From contig MU004187.1 in NCBI GenBank assembly GCA_010093605.1, positions 1,186,018 to 1,250,017 of the forward strand: 64,000 bases of DNA, written 5' to 3'. This stretch comes from Lophium mytilinum (lineage: Eukaryota; Ascomycota; Dothideomycetes; Mytilinidiales; Mytilinidiaceae). The notes under the pieces are model-generated. The model was not told the origin of the DNA. It worked only from the letters and a program-made list of their open reading frames with translations, and made no database searches. Positions 35,101 through 46,865 of the stretch are shown piece after piece. Each line of letters opens with the position of its first letter. The first letter of the stretch is position 1. The position numbers and the translations under genes were made by a program.

Positions 35101-36736
35101 GCAATCGCCACAGTCTGTGTGCCGCCTAGAACCCTTTGTTGAGAGTTCGAATTGCGTTGAGATTGTGATGCCGATACTGCCTGACTCAGCTTGCTTCGAC
35201 CAAGGGGGATCGGACTATCGGGAGGACTACTCCGAGTACGACTGCCAGAAGATGCCTTGTTGGGTCGTGACGAGGTCATAGGAACTTGCAGCACGACCGC
35301 CCCACTCCTGTCGGCCAGCTTGTTAGATGTATTTTGAGGCGATTGCGAATTTGGAGGCTCATCGTTCGAACCCGTATCAAATTCGTCCTCCTCTAGAATT
35401 TGCTCCGTAACTTTGACGACCTTTCCGCCCCTTCGATATGATCGAATTGGTGTCATATATGCAGTATCGCTAGAAATTACCATCGGTTTTCCCTTGGCAC
35501 CAGTCCACGCTTCCTTCCGCGAGACTGAACGAGCCACGTACGACTGCCGTATTTCATTTTGTCCTGCTGGGCTATCCATCCAATCCTCCTCTTCCTGTTC
35601 TTGGGCCTTCATTTGTTGTAACTCCAGCTCTGCCAGTCGTTGGCGCTCTCTCAACTCCTGCGACTCTTTCATTGACAGATATGTATCTCGAGGTTCCGTC
35701 GTAGCTCTCGAGGGGTCACTCCTATATAGCTTTGTGGGGGAGGATGTGACGACTGGCGGGCTTGATCTGCCGGCAGTGAAATTAGGTGACGGGCGCTGGA
35801 AGACTGGATCGGAGCGTGCAGCATCTGGCAACGGGGACGTAGCCACCTGAGTGGCGTTGAAGACTTGCGTCAAGGACATGCCTCCTCCAGTCCCAAGGCC
35901 ATTGGCGAAGAAAGCAGCTGTCATGGTTGTCCCAGGGGTCCTGTTCACTGAGCTGAGCAACTCGCCGCGATTATTACGCTTCCGTCCTGCCATCGCGGGC
36001 GTCTCTGGAAACGCAAATCCGGCGGATGTGTGCTGCGCCCTGAGCTGGGTCTCTGGACTGAGCTGACGGGCATCGTCGTCGTTGCAGCTTGTGGGGGACG
36101 TTGGGTCGTCTTCGAGGTTTTCATCGTCCCAGTGGTCGGCAGGCTCAATGGGATCTGGAGATGTCTCCCGCTCCGCCTCATCAGATGTAGCATTGTTGAA
36201 AGGGTGCTTTGCAACGCTTTGCCGTGTGCTGAGGTAGTTGTTGTAGATCTGGGAGTCGGGTTGGGTGTCCCCGGGCACGTCCGTGGTGAAGGCTGCAAAG
36301 GAATGGTTCATCCTGATACCTAACGAGTGTTCAAGCATGGGCAGGTTCGTGAGCGGTGCGGTTTTGGAGGCATTCAATCGCGGTATGACGCCTCCCGCAG
36401 CAGGGCGTCGGGCAGAGGAGGGCGAGGGCTTGGTGGACGCGTTCTGGGAGTCTCCAGACGCGTCTGACGGGTGAGTGTGGCGACCGGAGGGAAGGACTGT
36501 GTGACTGTCGTCGGCTCGCTGCATGAGCGCGACGGATAGTTGGGATGGATCCTGCAGGTGTGGCGGCGTTAATGATGAAATGCTGCCTGCATAAATCCGC
36601 ACAACTGCTTGCTGCAGGGCTGTGTACGAGAATTGCGAAACAGCTAACGAAAGCCACTGCGAACACTCACCAAGTAGATTTCATCTCTGAGGATCGTCAG
36701 CGCCTCCGAGTCATTCGTACAGGCCGTGTGGTCCAT
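32109..36736 (-). CDS. DNA-damage checkpoint adaptor, Rad9/Crb2 (53BP1-like) homologue
   Basis: Chromatin-bound mediator that links Mec1/Rad3-type kinases to the effector kinase after DNA damage. Exons on the minus strand: 36736-36671 and 36551-32109; 1502 residues. The small first exon (MDHTACTNDSEALTILRDEIYL) joins in frame to DPSQLSVALMQR. The N-terminal two-thirds is disordered, with many SQ/TQ motifs expected to be phosphorylated. A Tudor-type domain lies at about 1025-1090 (TPNRVFALFRGNDIKYYPA, WRVRFDDGSID), as in Crb2/53BP1, where it binds methylated histone. Two BRCT repeats follow, about 1224-1330 (AFALSFSHDDSERDAI ... LAARWVRDCV) and about 1370-1500. An in-frame start at 36602 would replace exon 1, but it lies inside a well-formed intron. 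The call rests on domain order and the Tudor sequence. Confidence 0.88.
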
Positions 36737-37682
36737 GTTATCGTCATTGTCCGCGGTGGTGAGGGAGGCCTGGGACACATCGCGTCGGCACATGACCTCG
36801 GATTCTCCGCCTTTCGGAAGTCTCCTACGCGACAACAAAGCTGTCGATTCGACTGTACCTTTGTATGGTCAACGTCGTGTTTATCTTTGCATACATTGCC
36901 TTTCAGTCAAACTTATTCAACGTGTCCGGCTAAGCACGTTTACTACAGCCTTCTAAGTCGAGTTCTCAATTCACCGTGCATATAGGAGGCCATGCATGCT
37001 ATATTAGAGAAACGAGGATGGGGGAGAACACTGTCGATTGATCAATGAGGGCTACCTCAGCTATATACCACAACAACAACAACAACAGGGTGACCGTGTT
37101 GTCGAGCTGGATTGAGACACGGGTAGCAAGACAGCTTCTCGCCTTCCTTCCCGAAACCGATATAAGACTATGACCCGAACCACTCATCAGACAGTTTACT
37201 CGCATTTGTGTCGCTATCAGCCAATGAACGTACTATCCCTAAGTGTCATGTCACTTCTCCCAGTAGCCCGCTCTTCGGGCTAGAAGCAAATTAGTTGTGC
37301 GAGGTGAGCCTATCGACGAAGATGTGCAAAGATACAGTTCACGTTGATTCAGAAATAGCAATGATCATGGTTTCTACACCCCGCCTGGGCGTTCTGAAGG
37401 TACGAGGCAGCATGGAGGGGGTTGAGCATTGGTACGGGCAAAGCATCACAAACCTTGATGTTCTCAATTGATCAAGCATGCCTGTCTTGCCTCAATGCAT
37501 GAATTTATCGACACTTTATGAAGTTAGGAGTCTTTGAAGGAGACAAACGTTCCAAGATTGACAATGAGGCCCCAGTGTGTTAATCAGAATTATTTTCGCA
37601 AGGCTGGAAACAAAAGCTAGTTTGGGCATGTGACTTCGATTGGAGGTTTCTATAACTCGTAAAGTGGACTACTACCGCTTCA
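36737..37682. other. intergenic region
   Basis: About 950 bp upstream of the Rad9/Crb2 gene and downstream of the AMP-binding-like gene. It contains a short (CAA)n run at about 37070-37087. No gene recognised. Confidence 0.5.
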
Positions 37683-39597
37683 TCATACGTAGGCCAAAGT
37701 ATGATCGTTCTGGAATTTGCCTGATCATGGAATCAGCAACTGAGGACTGAAATGTTTGGCTGGCAACATACCTGTTACACCTAGCGATACCTCGCCGCCT
37801 ACAACCGAGGGACCGCTGACGATTATCTCGCCCATGGATTGATCGTCCGTTGTCTTGTGCGAGGGAGTGTCCACAAGCTTGATCTCCAGGGAGCTTAATG
37901 GTAGACCAAAGTGGCTGTGCTTGTTTTGAGCGCCAATGCCTCTCCGATAATCGTAAATGTTGGTCTGCGCCACGGCACCAGCAACTTTTGCAGCAGTGAG
38001 CGCGTAGATAACCCTGGCACCTGTATAGATACGCAGGTCGGAGAGATCGTTGGAAGATAGAGGGGGCGTGTTTGCGCCGGCCCTTTCCGACACATACAGC
38101 AGCCGGAGCTTGCCAGGTTCTGTTCCGACAGCAGCTCTCTTTGGTGCATTCAGACGAGTAAGGAAAGTGTCTGTCGGCATACGGCCTGCTGTTAGCATCC
38201 TCGTTTCGAGATAATGGGCAAGCTTCTTCAGACTGCTCGTTATGGAAGACGTCGTGGCGCTGTGTAGTTTGGCGGCTGTTTCCGCCGAAGCGACGATTAT
38301 TGTAGGGGCAATATTCCTGGTCGCCAAACCTAGCTCAACTCCGGGAGCAGCAACCGAATTGATGACCAGAGTCGCATGCGAAAAGAGTGCGACCAGAGTC
38401 AGGCATAAAGCGTAGGAGTGCGTGAAAGTCTCCACGGCCAAGAACGTATCGGATGGAGTCATGCGTTGAGGAGATGGGAGTGCAGAGATGAGTGCACCAA
38501 TACCCGCAACCATGTTCTACGAGCAGGATTAGATGCTGATATTAGTAGCTTGCATGTGAGTCTTACCGCTTGGGTGAGCTCTACAATCTCTGCAGGCGCT
38601 CCAGGTTTCTCTTGCCAGATGAACACGAGATTGGCGGGCTTGGATCCCGCGGCCGTAGTTGGAAGCTCAGTCGAAGCAGTCTTCGATTCCTGGACAAGCT
38701 CGTGCCATACTGTCACGTCGACTTTCCCTCCTATGCCTTCTGGGACCTCGTTCCAATCCATGTGTCTACTCGTCTTCTCGACCGTCCAGATGAGCTGGCG
38801 GAGACCAGGAACTCCCTTGCTCACATCGGTCAGAGGGAGTGAACCTGCAGCAGCGACGAGCGAGTCGGCTCCAGTTTGGTTGAGTAGCTCCACTAATGCC
38901 GTATGAGGTTGGTTGTAAGGAATCAAAATCGGGGAGAATCCGTAGAAAGAGGCGGCTGGATGTTTACGTTAGCTATATATCACACTTACGGTCCCTCTGC
39001 ACCAACCAAAGAGAGTCGCGAGAAATTCCACGGAGTTGGGAAGATAGACAGCAACACGCTTCGCGCCATGCTCTTTGAGCTGCTTCCCAATCACATTAAT
39101 CTCCCGCGTAATGTCGGCAATAGTATGATCTGTAAGGTCTTCCTTGCCGAATACGGTCTGAATGCTCCCAGTTTTGCCTGGTGCACCACCTTTTTCCAGT
39201 GGGATTTCTCCAGTGACACGGCGCCACACGTCTCTGAGGTCTCCATCTCTTCCAGCGGTATACGCAGGCGCTCCGGGAGGTTTTACTGCGAGTCCGGTCC
39301 TAAGGCCATCTGGAAAACACTGTCAACACCGTGCGTATTGATCTTTTCAGGGAGACAATGCATACATCCGTGAGGAGTCTCTGGTGATCTGAACACGGCA
39401 GACTCTCCTGGCTGTCTCACATACGCTGCCACGGCCTGCCGGGCGAGAAGTAGCGGATGGATATCCGCATCTTGAATATCGAAGACCACCCAACCGAGGA
39501 AGCCGGCAAGTCCAATTGCAATGAGGGTCGAGTAAGTGTTCCAGCCAGAAAATAAGCTAGCTATGCCAGCGTCAAGTTGTTCGACTATTCCCGCCAT
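37683..39597 (-). CDS. AMP-binding-fold protein lacking the ATP P-loop (probable pseudoenzyme)
   Basis: Related to acyl-CoA synthetases of the ANL superfamily. Minus-strand exons: 39597-39366, 39309-39007, 38955-38567, 38516-37772, 37720-37683; 568 residues. One donor (39006, GTTGGT) is non-standard but is needed to give LFAASFYGFSPILIPYNQ. The N terminus has one hydrophobic segment (about 21-40: YSTLIAIGLAGFLGWVVFD), suggesting membrane anchoring. Family traces: VAVYLPNSVEFLATLFA, LTQANMVAGIGAL, and VIYALTAAKVAGAVAQTNIYDYR. Where an active enzyme has the TSGTTGxPKG loop, this protein reads WQEKPGAPAEIVELT. The YGxTE motif is replaced by YALTAAK, and the protein ends at LGVTGKFQNDHTLAYV, where TGD and the C-terminal catalytic-Lys domain would follow. 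It is therefore unlikely to adenylate; a structural or regulatory role is possible. It diverges from POM34. Confidence 0.75.
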
Positions 39598-40028
39598 GTC
39601 TGCGAGTTACAAGAGCAGGTGTTGTGCATCAGTGAAGTTGAAGATCGGAGAGCAGCCGCTGACACCACTGAGGGAGGGGTGCATTTGCCGGTGACGAAAG
39701 TCCGTCCGGCATTCTGGACCCTGGCCCTTGGTTTTCTTGGCGCAGCGGAGCGGAGCGCTTTGTTCCGCTCTTGTCAAAACAATCCGAGCGTCGTCCTTCA
39801 ACTCCACAGCAACCAGCTTTACCCTCGCGAGTCTGCTCAACGACGAGCGATAGCAGCTCGCTGTCCGTCTTTCCGGACTACTAACCTACTAACCCAGCTA
39901 CACGACCCGCAGGATTGTCTAGGTTTCGTTGCGCGTGTCAGTAAGCTCATGTCCCCTTTCACTGTTAGACAGCTGCTGATGATTCGAAGCTCTTATCGAG
40001 ACAACATCGTGCTACAATTGAACCAACA
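39598..40028. promoter_or_regulatory. divergent promoter region, AMP-binding-like gene / POM34
   Basis: 430 bp between two divergent starts, so it must hold both core promoters. No consensus element stands out to me. Confidence 0.4.
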
Positions 40029-40911
40029 ATGACTTCCCTTTCGCGCTCCGTGACGCGATCTGTGACTCCTGCAACGCCCTCGACTCCTCTAGGCCAAACA
40101 GCTGCGAAGCCTAAGCCGACCCCGGGCGCCTGGAGACACCCGCAATTCGATGAGATTACAAGACGGCAGCATGCAAGGACCTTCTCGGAGCAAAACGCGA
40201 CGGCAGCTCTCGTCAACGCGGCCTACCTTGTCAGCACATTCATAGTACCCTCCTTTGCTTCGGGTTGGAGGATATTGTACGTTTGCGCCTCCTTCTCGAA
40301 CCTGCCGACATACTGATTGCCGACACAGCTCCCCAATCTTCCGCCTCACGAGATCCCTGACACCATACGACTTCTACTTCATGCTAGCCGTACGGCTAGT
40401 GCTTCTCTACAGCATTGGTACACAGTTCTGGCCGCTGTTCAAGCCAAAGGATGACCTTTCCGACATTCCTCTCACCCCCTCCCAACGCGCAGCCATGGGC
40501 CTGGATCCAAACATCCGCACTCCCCAGACACCAGACTCCTCATACGTCACCCCGCCTCGCTACTCGCGCTCTACACCTCGAAGCAGCATGAGTAACAACA
40601 GCGGCCGAAAACTAAGCCAGTCTCCGCTCTCAGGAAGCCCACTCTCTGGCAGTCCCGCTGGGCGATCGAACTCCCCGTTCTCACCTTCGAGTCCACTATT
40701 ACAAAAGGCAGTTGGTGGTGGCGCTCAGAGACGGCTATTTGGAGTGGGTCAGTCGCCGCTGTCAACTAGCTATTTCGGAGACTCTAGCGCATCCAACACG
40801 CCAGGCACGCCCACGCCAGCACCCGCGCCTTCAAAAGCGTCTGTAGGACTGAACAACAAGTGGTTATACGAGAAAGGAAGGGGGAGTCCGGGAAGGAGTC
40901 TATTTGCTTAG
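40029..40911 (+). CDS. POM34: nuclear pore membrane protein Pom34
   Basis: Integral pore-membrane nucleoporin that, with Pom152 and Ndc1 in yeast, anchors the pore. Exons: 40029-40276 and 40329-40911; 276 residues. The N-terminal motif TPGAWRHPQFDEITRRQ is characteristic of fungal Pom34. Two membrane segments follow (about 56-75, ATAALVNAAYLVSTFIVPSF, and about 100-122, FYFMLAVRLVLLYSIGTQFW), then the conserved DDLSDIPLTPSQRAAMGL and a Ser/Pro/Gly-rich tail with YVTPPRYSRS and repeated SPLSGSP units. The C terminus NKWLYEKGRGSP also fits the family. It diverges from the AMP-binding-like gene. Confidence 0.85.
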
Positions 40912-41288
40912 TGGGCGAGTTGCATTGGTCTGGAGCTACGAGGAACGTAGGTACGGGCGCATACGGAGCATCGTTGCAAGGGTTACGCGCTCGATACTCA
41001 ATTTCAGTACATGCGAGTATGGCATTTAAGGGAAGACACAAGTGTAGATTCTCCCGGCGTGGCACGCGAAATACAAATAAAACCAATTTCAAACATCCTC
41101 CGTAGCATTACTGTTGGATTGTGAAATAGAGTTGAGATTTGAGATAATTGCACTCCAGCGACCCACGACTTGTATAAACGCCATAGCCCCAATTGAATGA
41201 ACTCTCATCTGTGCGTGTACGCGCTATTCATAATATACAAGTTCGCTAGGATCGCAGCATGCTCTGACCATCTCATATCAACCTCACC
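40912..41288. other. convergent intergenic region
   Basis: About 380 bp between the 3' ends of POM34 and the following minus-strand gene; nothing recognised. Confidence 0.5.
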
Positions 41289-41876
41289 CTAACTAAGCCT
41301 ATCTCCCTTCTTGCTCCTCCACGGATCCGAGCTCTCATATTTGCTCTTCTCCCAAACCCGCTGCTCCGCCGTCTCGGGCTCATGTCTCGTCGGCGCCGGA
41401 TCATGGCTCGCCTCTTTGCTCGGATTTCCTGCGTCGTCATTGCTTTGCGACCAATCTGTATTCGGTCGTGATCCGCCGCTTGCGACGCTCTGTCTCGTGG
41501 TCGAGGAAGGCGGGACGTAGTGCGCTTCCATCTGGCGCTGCTGCTCCTTGCGCAACCGTTCCGCTTCGGCTTTTTGGGCTTTATCCTTGTTGATGGACTT
41601 TTTGGCGAAGAAGTAGGCGCCGCCGCCCGCGACGATGAGGGTGCCCCAGCCGTAGCTATAGCGTATTAGTTGTGAAGTTCGTGGGAGGGCAATGAGAGGC
41701 TGGAGGTTGGAGGTTAACGGAGGGGGGGCGGGTGGACGAACTATACTGATCTCACCTGGTGTATGGTTAGAGGAGCTGTAAGAAGTAGTTAAGGGACGGA
41801 GCTTACTGTATTCATGATTGATTACGCGGTATAAGGGTTGTGAGAGGAAAATTGGAGTCGAGACGTAGGTTGACAT
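41289..41876 (-). CDS. small membrane-anchored protein (DUF4748-like)
   Basis: The conserved part is the 3' portion (about 41655-41289): YGWGTLIVAGGGAYFFAKKSINKDKAQK, a single Gly-rich membrane segment followed by a basic coiled stretch, then VWEKSKYESSDPWRSKKG at the C terminus. This resembles DUF4748-type proteins of fungi, thought to be mitochondrial; the assignment is from memory of the pattern. The 5' end is unsure: the frame is open up to an ATG at 41876 (MSTYVSTPIFLSQ), but a good acceptor with branch point (ctaatacgctatag, ending 41656) suggests that exon 2 starts at 41655 and that the start lies in an exon I could not fix. No named function. Confidence 0.5.
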   Translation of the reverse strand: MSTYVSTPIFLSQPLYRVINHEYSKLRPLTTSYSSSNHTPGEISIVRPPAPPPLTSNLQPLIALPRTSQLIRYSYGWGTLIVAGGGAYFFAKKSINKDKAQKAEAERLRKEQQRQMEAHYVPPSSTTRQSVASGGSRPNTDWSQSNDDAGNPSKEASHDPAPTRHEPETAEQRVWEKSKYESSDPWRSKKGDRLS

Positions 41877-42225
41877 CAGGTCATCGAACAAAAGTTCAAG
41901 ATGCTGATCGTAGGGCTGAAAGGGCGCTAGTGGCGTTTCCCTCCCACTTCTCGACGCCCGTCGTGCTCCGGACACTCCCGTCTACAGGAATTATGATTTA
42001 TTTTCAGCCGGTTTGACACCCCATGTAGTAACGCCAATGGGAATCAAGATGGTGCAAACAACGTGTCTTGGTCTCATTAGCGCCTCTTGTAATCAGCAGC
42101 TTATCACCTTTATTGAATCCCCTATCCTTTTCTCACCCTCAAAGAAGAGGAAATGGTGCAGACCCCCTGCCCCTTCGTTTCCCTCATCACTAACTGGGCT
42201 CCCGCCAATTTACATCACAGTCTGA
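41877..42225. other. short intergenic region
   Basis: About 350 bp upstream of the DUF4748-like gene and after the GTPase 3' end. It may contain the missing first exon of the former. Confidence 0.35.
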
Positions 42226-44557
42226 TTAACTGACAACACAGCTAGACATGCTGCTGCTGAAAGCCGGTGTGGGTCCGAATTGACTTTTCCACCTCTCGAA
42301 TTCCTTGAAGTCTTTCCGTCTAAAATACCACCTCATCTTTCCGCTACCATAAAAGACAACATATCTTTTCGTATCTTCAGTATCGAGCGAGACTGCCTTA
42401 GAGTTGACACATTGCAATGTTAGCACTACCACTCAATGACCTCTCAATTCAGCTGGAACAACTCTTCTCAACGTACCTTAATGCCAGAACCACTGTTCTT
42501 TCGTAGTGAATCTCCGAGGGAGCCATAGTGGCCCTTCAGATCCCAATCGGAGCTTCCATCTTTACGCCCAAGGACCCAAGTCCCGTTCGCACCGAGCGCT
42601 AGCGTTTCGACGTCCCTCCACCTAAGGTCTCTCATGCGCGTTCTAATTTGCTCCGATATTTTCCAGTACGTGCCTTCCCTCGAGAATCTTGCTACGTACG
42701 AACCCTTTGGTCCCAAGGTCACCCCTAGTAGGTCCCCCCTATACGGCTGGTCTTTCATTCTCCTGCAAAGTCCCGGATAGTGCTCAGAAAGGTTCTCGCT
42801 TTTGACTGTAAGGATCGTCAGCACTGAGACGACAAGCACCTACATTCATAATGTCGACCATCGACGGGAATTCGGGGAACCTTCTTAGTACTGGGAATAC
42901 TTACTCCAAGCTTTGCGACCACTTCCTTTGGTATACATAATCACCCAGCTATTTGATTGACCCATTGTGACGAGGTTCATGTTGACGTCTTTTCCAAGGT
43001 TTTTGACTTTCTTAGCTTCCACCATGTTCCTAGATATTCCAGTTATATCATTGACATTCAGGATGTCGCCACGCAGGCCGTAAGGTGAGACATACCATTG
43101 CTCCCATTTTGGTCCAATCAAACAATACTCGCGACCACATAATGCGAGAGACACATCTTTGCAGTCCATATACTTACCCGGATATATTGGGCCACCAAGT
43201 TCTGATGGGTCTATGGCTAGAGAATCTAGACCTAGTGACTCGGCGGGGGCCGAATCAAACATGGATCGCGATGAATCGAGGGACGAGGTATCGTCGTCAT
43301 ATCCACCGAAACCTGAATCACCTCTACGCTGACTACTATCCGTCTGGTTGTCGAAATTACTACGCCTTCTCCCCTGGCTCCGTCTTATTTCATCCAGTTC
43401 TTTCGCATGTTCTTCCTGCTGCTGCTTGAGCATTCGCTCCAGTTTCGCATACCGTTCTTCGTGGAGCTTCTCCATACTAATCTTCAGTTGGCTGCGGTCA
43501 TGTTCTAGCTCCTCCATGCGCCTGGAATAGTCGTCTTGTAGTTCACGCATAGCACGCTCTGATTCTTTGTCTCTCGCTCGGACAGCTTCCTGCATGCTTT
43601 CTTGGACCTCTCTTAGCTCTTGTGCAAATTTTGCCCTCTCCTTCTGAATCTCAAACTCCAACTCTTTTCCTGCTCCGGTCTGGTCCAAGGTCATGTGCTC
43701 ATCTACCATCTGAGACTGAAGAGCCAGCGTCACTCTCGATTCGCCCTGAACAAATTGTTCCAACAAAGTCATCGCCGCGTCGCGATTCGGCGTGTGTCTG
43801 CATATCCGACTACCGTTGTTAAGCATCCAGCCCCCTGCATCACATTAACAAGCAACCAAAGGAAATCAAGGGACGATTGCTTACAAAACTCGGGAGTGTT
43901 CTTGAGCTGGGCTTCCCGTCTGGCGCCCTCTTCCGGTGTGACACGGTCCCACATTGTCGTTGCTAGAATGACGTTTTTCAGCGCCTTCGGACCGCAAAGC
44001 TTCTTGAACATGAGCAAGTTCTTCTTGGCAGACCCATGCATTCGGATATCGCTAATTCGATGCAGATATATGATGCCATTTAGGTAGACTTTGTCAGTGT
44101 AAGACTCGATCAGCCACGACGCTATCTCCCGGAGCACTTCTGTGTCGGACCGATTGGTGTCGTCGAAGCCAGGAGTGTCAATCAGGTAGATTGTTCTTGA
44201 GTTAGAGTATTGACATTTGTAGACTGCTACCGCGCTGGTACCTAAACCATAGTCAGATATGTGCCTAGAGCCGTGTATTCTTGTTTTTCATACAAGCCTG
44301 GAGATCATGTCCAATTTCTACCTGCTGGCCAGAACAGAGCGAGATGAATGAGCTCTTCCCAGCTCCCGTGACTCCCATTACAGCAATAAACATGTCGTTT
44401 GCCCTAGATCGGGCGTATGTCAGGTTAGTCTAGCTCCCATTACAAAAGTGGGTGGAGTTTCTCATTCTTACCGCGCCTGCAGCCCATTCCTATACCTATT
44501 CATCTCCGAGGACGAGGCCGACGACTCCGCCCTCACTATCCCACTTGATCGGGACAT
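42226..44557 (-). CDS. P-loop GTPase with coiled coil and C-terminal beta-repeat region
   Basis: Minus-strand exons: 44557-44472, 44403-44294, 44241-43885, 43834-42905, 42805-42477, 42396-42226; 660 residues. The GTPase domain (about 33-230) has G1 GVTGAGKSS (39-47), a threonine in ACTSAVAVY (G2 region), G3 DTPGFDDT (87-94) and a TTMWD element at the G4 place, as in the fungal 'GTP-binding protein A'/AIG1-like group. A long charged coiled coil follows (about 235-345, KERAKFAQELREVQESMQEAVR...). The C-terminal 300 residues contain several Trp/Gly-rich units that resemble each other: LALCGREYCLIGPKWEQWYVS, SWVIMYTKGSGRKAW, LALGANGTWVLGRKDGSSDW, YVVFYGSGKMRWYF. They could form a beta-propeller-like array. 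The pairing of such a GTPase with a repeat region suggests a sensing or immunity-type role, but that is inference. The intron at 42904-42806 could hide an extra small exon. Confidence 0.78.
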
Positions 44558-45693
44558 TGCGACTTACGGAAGGGGTCCTGAATCATGACGATACAGAGGA
44601 CCTTTGTTCATACGGCATCCACTTCCCTACTGTGCGAGCATCGAGGTGGTGTTCATGAACCTGAGCTTCAGCCTCGTGAGGGGCAATTGAAGCCCGGGAG
44701 GAGCTGCAGATCTTATCGCATACAATCTACTGCAAGAGCATTCAACCTCATTGGTGGGTCGGTTATGAGGCTTGCAATTCTAGGACGCTAAACGACGGTC
44801 GCTTGAGAAGCGACAAAACCATTCGCATTAGCGCAGCACATCTTCGGGTATCTCGAAGAGTCGACTAGATTAAGTATAGAGAGACATTTCTATTTCTAGT
44901 CCGGTCTCATACTCCCCTCAACAAGTGCCTACGAAGAAAAGATCGCAGAAGAAACTTGAATTCGACGTTGTGGCGGCCTCAACCGCTGATATCTCCAACT
45001 CATCATTTGAAACAGCCCGAGAGCTAGCAACATGACTTCTGAGCTTCAGAGAACGGTCAAGATTGTTTCAGCGGGGAGTTCAGCTCAAATTGACTCTGGA
45101 AAAATGGACATGACTCGGGATACTAAGAATCTAGAGGTGAAAAGCCATCGAGCTTGCAATTGATTGCCAAGTCTAATCTTCAGATCTCGAAACCTGGCCT
45201 TTGGCGAATGACCTCGCCTTCGGGATTATCTCCGCCATGCTGCAGGCTGATAAGCTAGACCTCGAAGCAACTTAAGCTCACAATTGTCGTGATTGGTGAC
45301 GGTCTTGGCTAATCTGAACAATTTCCTATTTCGCCAAACTGGGTATCATCCAGCCTCGCGAATTACCAAAGCAAATGTACAAAACCAACCTCTGAGGTGC
45401 ATACCCGTTCGACTCTGTCTGGGAAAGTATCATCTTCTCCCGCTGACTAAATTTCCTATGTGCCAATGGCCGATTACTGCTCATATGCTACAGTATCTTG
45501 CCTTATTCGATCACGTAGACCGTTGTCACAATGTGCCTACCAACGCAAATCAAATTTCAAATTCTCTATATATTGTCAACAATGCCGCGTCTTTCAAGTG
45601 TCAACACAGCTTTAGCATCTCCTCTACAGCAAGCAGCTTCATCACCAATACTCAGTCTACGCAAAAAGTCTTCCCCTTCAGTCCTCAGCTAAG
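44558..45693. promoter_or_regulatory. divergent upstream region, GTPase / MDR oxidoreductase
   Basis: 1.1 kb between two divergent start codons. Short ORFs only. No element recognised. Confidence 0.4.
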
Positions 45694-46865
45694 ATGCCTT
45701 CGGAATGGCAGATCCACAATGCTACTCCGACGAGCTGGACGTCCTTGGACGCGTTGAGTAATCTTCATCTCAACACCAACGTCCCCAAACCCACCGTTGT
45801 TCCCCCCAAGACGGCGCTTGTCCGGATGAGAGCTGCGGCACTCAACGCTCGCGATTTCATGGTTCTGGCACACGACCCCATCTACCCTGGAAACCATGTC
45901 AACGATCTCATCCCCCTGGCTGATGGTGCTGGCGAGGTCGAAGCCGTGGGAGAGGGTAGTCAGTGGAAAGTCGGAGACAAGGTCCTCGTGAACCCGAACT
46001 CCTGGATCGACGAAGGTCTACCCGGGCCGTCTCTTGATGACTGCAAGCTCAAGGGGGCAGACAAGCATCAAGGCACTCTACGCCAGTATGCTGTTTGGGT
46101 ATGTGTTTCTGCTTTGAAGCAAGAGAGAGAGCTAACGCGGATCTTCTAGGAAGACAGCCATCTCATCTCTGCGCCCTCGCATCTGACGTTCGCAGAACTG
46201 GCAGCACTGCCGGCTTGTGGTGCTACGGTTGCGAATGCGCTATTTCATGGGCCCCAGCCGTTGAAAGCAGGCATGACGGTGCTGACGCAGGGCACCGGCG
46301 GTGTGAGCTGTTTCGCTATTCAGGTAAGTCCGCCTTTCTTCAAAAGCCTTCGCCTTATAATCTAGACTTCTGACGTACATCTAAGGTCGCCTCCGCTATT
46401 GGCGCTACGGTGATCGCAACATCTTCGTCAGACGCCAAACTCGAGCTCGCGAAGAAGATGGGCGCAACGCATCTCATCAACTACCGAGCCCACGCAGATT
46501 GGGAACAAGAAGTGTTGCGCCTCACTAACGGTAAAGGCGTCGACCATGTCGTCGATGTGGCAGGCTCCGGAACTATCGAACAGTCCCTCGCAGCAGTGAA
46601 ATTCGGTGGGCAGGTCTCCATGGTCGGCTTCCTGACGGAGAGCAAGAAGACTGACCTTACCCTGGCGATTATCCTTGGGGGGAAGACTGTCCGAGGAGTA
46701 GTGAACGCCGGAAACAAGGCGATGGCGGAACAGGCGGCTCAGTTGATGGAGAAGCATAAGATTCACCCGGTTATTGCGAAGACTTTTGAGTGGGAGGATG
46801 CGAAGGAGGCTTTCGCGATGCTTAACGCTATGTCTGCTGTCGGCAAGATTGTGATAAAGATTTAG
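45694..46865 (+). CDS. zinc-type alcohol dehydrogenase-like (MDR) oxidoreductase
   Basis: Medium-chain dehydrogenase/reductase, NAD(P)H-dependent, probably a cytosolic quinone or enone reductase. Exons: 45694-46098, 46150-46323, 46386-46865; 352 residues. The N-terminal GroES-like domain has RMRAAALNARDFMVL, YPGNHVNDLIPLADGAGEV and VGDKVLVNP. The nucleotide-binding half has FAELAALPACGATVANAL, TVLTQGTGGVSCFAIQVASAIGA (Rossmann loop) and GVDHVVDVAGSGTIEQSL. It ends with the usual HPVIAKTFEWEDAKEAF and GKIVIKI. The structural four-Cys zinc lobe of true alcohol dehydrogenases is missing and the catalytic Cys is replaced in LNARD, so zinc dependence is doubtful. Substrate unknown. Confidence 0.9.

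Noticed and set aside
37066-37090. (CAA)n run
   Set aside because: Short simple repeat with no evident function.
44280-44410. Apparent frameshift in the GTPase P-loop exon during first reading
   Set aside because: Re-reading the sequence showed the frame intact (GKSSFISLCSGQQVEIGHD); my own copying slip.
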